A DNA stretch of 8,509 nt, from positions 1-8,509 of the forward strand of contig QIHU01000674.1 in assembly GCA_003231035.1 (NCBI GenBank), given 5' to 3'. This document shows positions 1 to 4,739 of this stretch, one piece after another (position 1 is the first letter of the stretch; each line of letters starts with the position of its first letter). Origin of the DNA: Acidobacteriota bacterium (GTDB taxonomy: Bacteria; Acidobacteriota; Thermoanaerobaculia; Multivoradales; SZUA-115). A program made the position numbers and the translations under genes. The notes under the pieces were generated by a model. The model saw nothing but the letters and a program-made list of their open reading frames with translations, searched no databases and had not been told where the DNA came from.

Positions 1-123
1 AGGCCACTGCGCGGGAGAGACCGACTCTTGGGTGGAGTGTTTCTTCGTCCTCGCGCCTCGCTGCGCTCGGCTCTCGGTACCGCTGTCCGGGTTGGACCAC
101 TGAGACCTCGCCGCTTCGCGTCT
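1..123 (+). repeat. Direct repeat copy A (about 125-bp non-coding repeat, cut by the window edge)
   Basis: This stretch matches 6836-6960 in the same orientation at roughly 90 percent by eye, with a few indels and substitutions. It is identical over the first 40 or so bases. The first base corresponds to 6836, inside a larger palindromic element there, so the left part of this copy probably lies outside the window. It contains a short internal inverted repeat (GAGAC ... GTCTT, which is GAGAC ... GTCTC in the right copy). The open frame across it (28-234) translates to Arg/Ala-rich low-information sequence with no ribosome-binding site, so I treat the stretch as non-coding. The repeat family is not recognised. 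From 124 to 193 I see nothing further. Confidence 0.85.
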
Positions 124-193
124 TGGGGGGGGCAGGGTGCTGAGCGGAGTGAGCGAGCCGTCCGCCGAAAGTCCGCGAGCCTCACCATGACCT

Positions 194-221
194 GTAGGGG
201 CGCAGCACGCTGCGCCCCTAC
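194..221. repeat. Perfect palindromic stem-loop (12-bp stem, 4-nt loop)
   Basis: GTAGGGGCGCAG at 194-205 pairs perfectly with CTGCGCCCCTAC at 210-221 around the loop CACG. There is no T-run on either strand, so a classical intrinsic terminator is unlikely. It resembles short intergenic palindromes of the REP type that recur in GC-rich bacterial genomes. Whether it is repeated elsewhere in this genome cannot be seen here. Confidence 0.75.
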
Positions 222-260
222 GGCGGACTGGTAAGCCACCCGAGGATCGAGGCGCCATCT

Positions 261-316
261 CTCGCGCATCTAGGGTTAGCGCGCGAGCCGCCAGGCGAGC
301 CCGGCCGCAAGGCCGG
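261..316. other. Two adjacent GC-rich stem-loops in the intergenic region
   Basis: CTCGCGC (261-267) can pair with GCGCGAG (281-287) across a 13-nt loop. CCGGCC (301-306) pairs with GGCCGG (311-316) around a GCAA tetraloop, which is of the GNRA type. They sit next to two more hairpins at 333-383, forming a row of four in about 125 nt downstream of the protease gene. A structured RNA 3' end or a repeat element are both possible. No known RNA family is recognised. Confidence 0.45.
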
Positions 317-332
317 CCTCGTTAGGGGTGAA

Positions 333-358
333 AGACGAAAAATGACATTTTTTCGTCT
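333..358 (-). terminator. A/T-rich hairpin, possible terminator (10-bp stem)
   Basis: AGACGAAAAA (333-342) pairs with TTTTTCGTCT (349-358) around TGACAT. It lies about 60 nt downstream of the leftward protease gene, immediately after the GC-rich hairpin at 361-383 in the direction of transcription. The U-tract is part of the stem rather than a clean tail, so function as an intrinsic terminator is uncertain. Because the sequence is symmetric, it could act on either strand. Confidence 0.45.
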
Positions 359-360
359 GA

Positions 361-383
361 GGGGACCTTCGCGAAAGGTCCCC
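361..383 (-). terminator. GC-rich hairpin after the S53 protease gene, probable terminator
   Basis: GGGGACCTT (361-369) pairs with AAGGTCCCC (375-383) around CGCGA, giving a 9-bp stem. It begins 35 nt after the protease stop codon on the minus strand, where a terminator for the leftward cluster would be expected. No run of T follows directly. The next element is the A/T-rich hairpin at 333-358, so termination may need both or a protein factor. Confidence 0.5.
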
Positions 384-418
384 ATAAATAAAAGGCCGGG
401 CGGTCGGGCCGGCCGGCC

Positions 419-2017
419 TCAGGGCGCGGAAAGAGCCTTGAGGAGTGCTTGCCCGAGGGGCGTTCCTCGGCCCGTACAAGGGTCCCAGCCTTGAGTGGTC
501 TGGTAGTAGCCGTTTCCGCCTCGGTCGATGTCTTCTAGGGTCTTGGCGAAGTCTTCTTGGTAGAGAAGTGGGGTTAGCCATCCGACTCGGTGGCCTAGGG
601 CTTGGTTGAGGCGAGCTAGGAGGGCGGCCCACATGGGGACGGCGGCGCTGGTGCCTCCGCCTCGGATGGTGCGGCCGACTAGGGTGCAGTGGTAGTAGCT
701 GGCGTAGTCGGCTTTGCCGGCGACGTCGGGGACGCCGCGGCCGGTGGGGGCATCTGGGGGGAGGCTTTGCCAGGTGGGTTGGGGGAAGTGTTGGCTGTAG
801 CCGCCACCGGTGGCTAGGATCGTGGAGCCGTGGGACTCGTTCCAGGCGGCTTGGGGGCGTTCTGGAGTGGCGATGGAGAGTTGGGTGCCGCCGCAGGCTA
901 GGACGTGGGGGCTGGATGCGGGGTAGTGGACGTGGGGAGGGCCTTCCTTCTCGCGTTGGTCGGCGCCGGAGTCGCCGGAGGAGTAGCAGATGGAGATGCC
1001 TTTGGTGGCGGCGAGTTGGAAGATCTTTTCCACGGCGTCTAGGTAGTTTTTTTTGGCGTCGCTTTCGCGCATTCCCCAGCTGCACGAGATGACTGAAGGG
1101 GCGTTCTCTTCGTCGGTGAGGGCGGCGGTGAGAGCGTCGATCTTGCCTCTTTCGTCGTTGGGGGCGAAGTAAACGACCAGTTGGGCGTCGGGGGCGAAGC
1201 TGCCGGCGAGTTGGAGGTCGACGGTGGCTTCGAGGGTCCACCAAACCTTGTTCGACATCGCCGGGCTCAGGCCGGAGGATTCCTGTTTGGCCAAGGCGTC
1301 GAGAAATTGGTTGACTGCCGCGCGTGGGGCCGGATTGTTGGTGGCGCCGGCGAGTTCGACGACGCGGATTTTGGGTAGGCGATCGCCAAAGAAGAGGCGC
1401 ATGTCTTCCTCGTAGAAGCCACCGCCGAGCAGAATGATGGCGATGGATTGGCCGGCTCCCCTGGCCTTTGGGGGGAACTGGTAGGTCTTGCTGACCACGG
1501 CAATCTCGGACTCGGCTGCCTGGTCTCCGGTTCCCCGCTGGGCCTCGGAATCCTCTTTCGCCATGGCGAGAGAGGCGCGGCTGCGCCGGTGAAACTTGGG
1601 TAGCTCGTCGAGGCCGAAGATTCCTTCGACGATCCCTTGGAGCGCGTCGGGTACTCGAACGGATTCCTCGGGTCGTTGGAGCTGTTGCTCGCCGTGGAGG
1701 ACGGGGGCGAATTGAAAAGCGAAAGCGCGGCAGAAGTTCTCCGCCGGGCCCGCCAACTCCACCAAGCGTCCCGGAAGGTGCGCCGAGATTACCTCTAGCT
1801 GATTCGCCGCGGCGAACTCGCGGACCCGCTCCACATCGGCCCGTGAGGCGCCGTAGCGGCGGTTGTACTCGTCGTGGGTGAGGTAGGTACGCCGCGCCGG
1901 CCGTTGCCCGGCCATGGCGGTCAGGTCGGCAGCCAGAAGCTCCCCCTGCCGTGGGCGCAGGAGGAGGGTGGCCTCGAAGTCGTTGCTACCGGCGTCATGC
2001 CGGGTCGACTCAACCAA
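419..2017 (-). CDS. S53 family (sedolisin/kumamolisin-type) serine-carboxyl protease with propeptide
   Basis: This is a pro-kumamolisin-type endopeptidase of about 532 aa, family S53, which is typically autoactivated by removal of an N-terminal prodomain. The prodomain runs from about residue 14 (FEATLLLRPR) to about 143 (FGLDELPKF). Catalytic Glu263 and Asp267 are in the LEATVD motif, the oxyanion Asp349 is in SSGDSGA, and the nucleophile Ser457 is in GGTSAAVP. The calcium-site pattern DIDRGGNG ... GWDPCTG closes the domain near 496-515, so all key residues are present. I chose the TTG at 2017. It is the only TTG, GTG or ATG between the frame's upstream part (antisense-like, inside the precursor gene) and ATG 1915, and starting at 1915 would lose the first prodomain strand. 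The start overlaps the precursor stop by 8 nt with no clear Shine-Dalgarno, which suggests translational coupling. No signal peptide is visible. Next to a RiPP precursor that lacks a Gly-Gly site, a role in leader or core cleavage is plausible but is inference. A secreted nutritional protease is the alternative. Confidence 0.93.
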   Translation of the reverse strand: MVESTRHDAGSNDFEATLLLRPRQGELLAADLTAMAGQRPARRTYLTHDEYNRRYGASRADVERVREFAAANQLEVISAHLPGRLVELAGPAENFCRAFAFQFAPVLHGEQQLQRPEESVRVPDALQGIVEGIFGLDELPKFHRRSRASLAMAKEDSEAQRGTGDQAAESEIAVVSKTYQFPPKARGAGQSIAIILLGGGFYEEDMRLFFGDRLPKIRVVELAGATNNPAPRAAVNQFLDALAKQESSGLSPAMSNKVWWTLEATVDLQLAGSFAPDAQLVVYFAPNDERGKIDALTAALTDEENAPSVISCSWGMRESDAKKNYLDAVEKIFQLAATKGISICYSSGDSGADQREKEGPPHVHYPASSPHVLACGGTQLSIATPERPQAAWNESHGSTILATGGGYSQHFPQPTWQSLPPDAPTGRGVPDVAGKADYASYYHCTLVGRTIRGGGTSAAVPMWAALLARLNQALGHRVGWLTPLLYQEDFAKTLEDIDRGGNGYYQTTQGWDPCTGRGTPLGQALLKALSAP

Positions 2018-2234
2018 CGGTGACAGTGCAGGTGTTCGGTTCGTCCTTCGGCTTGGTGATTTCCCAACGCTTGCGCAACTCGTCGTGCAGCTCGTCGAGA
2101 GAGAAAGTGAAGCCGTTCTGCTTGCCAATCTCCACGATGTTGGCTTGGGCCTTTTGCATCTCGGCTTGCAGTGCCGGATCCTGGTCGATTTTGGCTAGAA
2201 ACTCCTGCGCACCGTTCCTTGGGCTCTCGTCCAT
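2010..2234 (-). CDS. RiPP precursor peptide with Nif11-like leader
   Basis: A 74-aa peptide whose residues 10-52 follow the Nif11-like leader pattern: QEFLAKIDQDPALQAEM, then an Ile/Val-rich helix (ANIVEIGKQNGF), then TFSLDELHDEL. A basic-acidic linker (RKRWEITKPKDEPN) leads to a short C-terminal core, about T68-C69-T70-V71-T72-V73-G74. The single Cys and three Thr are potential substrates for azoline formation by the YcaO protein encoded just upstream. The Thr and Val positions alternate and could be targets of the radical SAM enzyme. There is no Gly-Gly or Gly-Ala cleavage motif before the core. The ATG has a strong AGGAGG 6 nt upstream and a possible promoter of its own, which fits high expression of a substrate. 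Family assignment rests on pattern and neighbours. The exact leader/core border is inference. Confidence 0.85.
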   Translation of the reverse strand: MDESPRNGAQEFLAKIDQDPALQAEMQKAQANIVEIGKQNGFTFSLDELHDELRKRWEITKPKDEPNTCTVTVG

Positions 2235-2240
2235 CTCGTG

Positions 2241-2246
2241 CCTCCT
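2241..2246 (-). promoter_or_regulatory. Strong Shine-Dalgarno of the precursor gene
   Basis: On the minus strand AGGAGG stands 6 nt before the ATG at 2234. It is the best ribosome-binding site of the cluster and supports the 74-aa frame over the longer overlapping frames on the same strand. Confidence 0.85.
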
Positions 2247-2256
2247 CTGAATCCAG

Positions 2257-2286
2257 AGTAAAACCAGGTCCCCAGGCTAGGGTCAA
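2257..2286 (-). promoter_or_regulatory. Possible sigma-70 promoter for the precursor gene
   Basis: On the minus strand TTGACC (2286-2281) is followed after 18 nt by TTTACT (2262-2257). These match the consensus at five of six and four of six positions. Transcription would start near 2250, just before the Shine-Dalgarno, giving a very short leader. It would let the precursor be made in excess of the upstream cyclodehydratase. This is a motif match only. Confidence 0.35.
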
Positions 2287-2357
2287 AGGGGGACCGCGAA
2301 AAAAAGATACCATCCAGTCTTGAATCATAGACACCATACCGAAGGGCCGCATAACGG

Positions 2358-4580
2358 TCAAATCAAGAGGTGTACCGGGTTCAACTCGCCTTCGCTCGCC
2401 GCATGGGCCAACCAGCCGAGACGAAGCGGGGCGTCGTAGAGTCGGCCCGGCCCGAGGCGGGCCCAGAAGTGGCGTAGCCCTGGAACGGCTACCTTGACCA
2501 CCGCCAGATCGATGTCGGCCCGGGTTTGGTCGAGGACGAGCGTCTCCAGACCGAGCGCCGCGGCCAGGGTGACGCAGTGGCGGACCGCGCCATCGAGGGT
2601 CGGGTGGGGCTGGGTGGGATAGTCCGCTGCGCGGCGTTTTTCAGCCTCGCTGTCGGGTTGCAAGAAGGCGGTGCGGGTGAGCGCTTGGCTGAACATCTGC
2701 CTCTCGCGTCCGTCGATCGATCCGGGGAGGAATTGGTTGACCTCGGTCAGCGCTCTGGCCACGGCGATCTGGGCGTCGAGGTGGCAGCCGAAGCCGAGGA
2801 GGATTTCGCCGCTGGGGCTGCGCGACACGGCGACGAAGGCTGGGATGGCCAGGTCGTTGGTGATGTCGAGAACATGGAGGGTTCTTTCGAGACCGTGGTA
2901 GAGACGTCTCAGCCGCTCGAAGAAGGGCTCGTCGAAGCTGGCGAGATCGACCGCTGGGCGGCGCAGGCGGTGGTACCACCAGAGGGCGATGGCGTCGCGT
3001 TCCGCCAGCTCCAGGAAACCCTGCAAGATCGCCTCTTCACGGCAACTCCCCGCCGCGCAACCATTCGAGTCGGCGAGGCAGATCTGAAAGTCTTCGGGTA
3101 AGGGGTAGTTGTAGTAGCAGTAGGCGGTCGGCAGATAACGAAAACGGTGGTGAGTGAGCGACCACAGCGGACTCCAGTCGAGCTGCCGGTCCTCGTCGAG
3201 GGGTTGGGGAACCCACAGGTGGCGCTGGTTCAACCGATTCCAACTCTTCCGCTCCCGCAGTTGTCGAGGGCTGAAGAGCATGCACTCGTTGGGGTGGCTC
3301 GCCTCCTCTCCAAGCTCGCTCTTGGAGGCCCAGGTGCGGTTCTCGTCGCCTTGGAAGATACCGCAATAGCGCTCTAGCGCTTCGCACAGGGCGCTAGCGC
3401 GAGCCTGGTCGGCACTGATGCCCTTGCCGGCGCTCAGTTGGTATTTGCCGGCGGCGAGGGCCTTGCGTTCGTCGCGCTCGTGGCGGAAGAGGTGGTCGGC
3501 GATGAAGACTTGCATCGGGCCGAGGGAGTGTGGGCGTAGCCGACCGACCACGCCGGTGATGGGGCTGATGTGGTGGTGCAAGTGGCGCAGAGTCTCCTCG
3601 GGCGGCCGGATGCGGAAGCCGCCGTCGCTTGTCGGAGCCCTCGGTGTGGGTTCGAGGAGGAGGGGTGTCGGGGGGCGATGGGGCGCAACCGGCTCTTCGC
3701 CACAGGTTGGACAGGCGGGCCAAGGCACGACTCGGTGGCGTCTCGTCTCAGAGGTCGTGGTTTTGAGGCTGAGCAAATCCCGACTGCCGGTAGCCCCGTG
3801 GCCGATGTCGGAGTTCTCGCCGCCAAACCAGCGCAGGAGCTCCTCGGCGGTGGCCCGTGCCGCTCGCCGGAGGGTCGCCGACGAGTTCTCGAAACGGGGT
3901 TGTTGAATGGGTGTCGCGACCTGCTCGATCCACCTCTTGCTCGGTTGGTTCTGTTCGAGACGGTGGCGTAGGCAACTCCAACAACCGGTGCCCTCTGCCG
4001 GTAGACAGGGACCGATCTTGAGTAGCGGGCCGACCGGCTTGACCACCATCCATGGACGACGGCGGGCGCGTGCTTGCCGGTCTATCTCGGCCAGGGCTGG
4101 ATGGCAGTAATCTTGCGCCAGGACGAGGCTCAAGTCGGCATCTTCGTCGCCGGTGAAAGTCACATCGCTAGATGCGAGGAGGCCGGCGAGTAGGTTTTGG
4201 AAGGGCTGGCCCTCGAGGGGCGGTATGGCCGCGATTGAAATCGAGATCGCTAGCCTGTCGCTGAGTTCGCCCGAGGGAGCCGGCAGCTCCAAGTGGGTCG
4301 CCTTCTCTTGCGCCCGAGGCTCGCGCAGCAGCCCTTCGTCGCGCAGCAGCGAGAGGCCGAAACGAACATCGAGCACCGTTGCCGGAGCTCCCATCTTGGC
4401 GGCCAGTTCCTCCACGGTGTGCGTGCCGTCGAGCCAGGGGGCCAAGCGAGGTAGCAGTCGCCCTTGCAACACCGTGGTGTGCTCTTCAGAGGTCGCCACC
4501 AAGAGGTCCGGCGGGACCAGGTCTACGCGCAGGTGCGGCTCAAGGGAGGGACGCCAGGAGACCGTCGAATCGAAGGGCAT
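2358..4580 (-). CDS. Fused RiPP cyclodehydratase: leader-binding/zinc-tetrad N-terminus plus YcaO domain (TOMM, SagD-type)
   Basis: This 740-aa protein would catalyse ATP-dependent cyclodehydration of Cys/Ser/Thr in a peptide core to azolines. Residues about 10-90 look like the winged-helix leader-binding part of the 'TOMM precursor leader peptide-binding' (ocin-ThiF-like) family. Two CxxC pairs, C200/C203 (GCWSC) and C290/C293 (CPTC), form the structural zinc tetrad typical of these proteins. The YcaO domain fills about 325-740, with nucleotide-binding signatures SAGKGISADQARASALCEAL (383-402), the AILQGFLELAERDA region (517-530) and ALTEVNQ (610-616). Many cyclodehydratases end in PxPxP; this one ends NPVHLLI. 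The ATG at 4580 lacks a good Shine-Dalgarno, but the protein pattern starts close behind it. It is the first gene of the leftward cluster, 123 nt before the precursor, and is divergent from the radical SAM gene. No dehydrogenase is nearby, so the product may stay an azoline. Thioamidation or another YcaO reaction is less likely given the fused leader-binding part. Confidence 0.94.
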   Translation of the reverse strand: MPFDSTVSWRPSLEPHLRVDLVPPDLLVATSEEHTTVLQGRLLPRLAPWLDGTHTVEELAAKMGAPATVLDVRFGLSLLRDEGLLREPRAQEKATHLELPAPSGELSDRLAISISIAAIPPLEGQPFQNLLAGLLASSDVTFTGDEDADLSLVLAQDYCHPALAEIDRQARARRRPWMVVKPVGPLLKIGPCLPAEGTGCWSCLRHRLEQNQPSKRWIEQVATPIQQPRFENSSATLRRAARATAEELLRWFGGENSDIGHGATGSRDLLSLKTTTSETRRHRVVPWPACPTCGEEPVAPHRPPTPLLLEPTPRAPTSDGGFRIRPPEETLRHLHHHISPITGVVGRLRPHSLGPMQVFIADHLFRHERDERKALAAGKYQLSAGKGISADQARASALCEALERYCGIFQGDENRTWASKSELGEEASHPNECMLFSPRQLRERKSWNRLNQRHLWVPQPLDEDRQLDWSPLWSLTHHRFRYLPTAYCYYNYPLPEDFQICLADSNGCAAGSCREEAILQGFLELAERDAIALWWYHRLRRPAVDLASFDEPFFERLRRLYHGLERTLHVLDITNDLAIPAFVAVSRSPSGEILLGFGCHLDAQIAVARALTEVNQFLPGSIDGRERQMFSQALTRTAFLQPDSEAEKRRAADYPTQPHPTLDGAVRHCVTLAAALGLETLVLDQTRADIDLAVVKVAVPGLRHFWARLGPGRLYDAPLRLGWLAHAASEGELNPVHLLI

Positions 4581-4615
4581 GGTTGGCGCATGCTAGCTCG
4601 AAATCGATCACCGCG

Positions 4616-4644
4616 TTGACGCTCTCTGGCCGCCCTGCTACTTT
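4616..4644 (+). promoter_or_regulatory. Probable sigma-70 promoter for the radical SAM gene
   Basis: TTGACG (4616-4621) matches the -35 consensus at five of six positions. It is followed after exactly 17 nt by TACTTT (4639-4644), a weaker -10 (three of six). A start near 4651 would give a leader of about 50 nt to the ATC at 4701 or about 90 nt to the ATG at 4740. It lies in the 159-nt gap between the divergent YcaO and radical SAM genes. No convincing promoter is seen for the leftward side. Confidence 0.45.
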
Positions 4645-4688
4645 GGCGGCACCTCAGTGCCTCTCTGGGGTATCTGTCTACTCGAACT

Positions 4689-4703
4689 GGAGACAAGACC
4701 ATC
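4689..4703 (+). promoter_or_regulatory. Shine-Dalgarno-like GGAG followed by a possible ATC start
   Basis: GGAG at 4689-4692 stands 8 nt before ATC at 4701, in frame with the radical SAM gene. Translation from here gives (I/M)DKREELDFLLVSMPFGPL, which supplies the hydrophobic beta strand that precedes the MPF motif in this enzyme family. ATC is a very rare start codon, so a sequencing error, a CTG start at 4731, or the plain ATG at 4740 remain possible. Confidence 0.35.
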
Positions 4704-4739
4704 GACAAGCGCGAGGAACTCGACTTTCTTCTGGTCAGC

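Noticed and set aside
28..234. 68-aa rightward frame at the left edge
   Set aside because: It is composed of the direct repeat and the palindrome, with no start signal.
276..1244. Leftward 322-aa open frame inside the S53 gene
   Set aside because: Its translation is dominated by Arg, Pro and His with no domain. It is the frame-shifted shadow of the sedolisin, whose own frame has all catalytic motifs.
2018..2128. Upstream 37-residue extension of the S53 frame from ATG 2128
   Set aside because: It lies wholly inside the precursor gene and is Ser/Thr-rich without resemblance to the prodomain. The TTG at 2017 is a better start.
2290..2330. A-run at 2299-2305 as an intrinsic terminator between the YcaO gene and the precursor
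   Set aside because: On the minus strand the T-run is not preceded by a stable hairpin, so read-through into the precursor is expected.
1921..2361. Leftward 146-aa open frame across the precursor
   Set aside because: It overlaps the precursor in another frame, has no ribosome-binding site, and gives no recognisable domain; the 74-aa frame has AGGAGG and the leader pattern.
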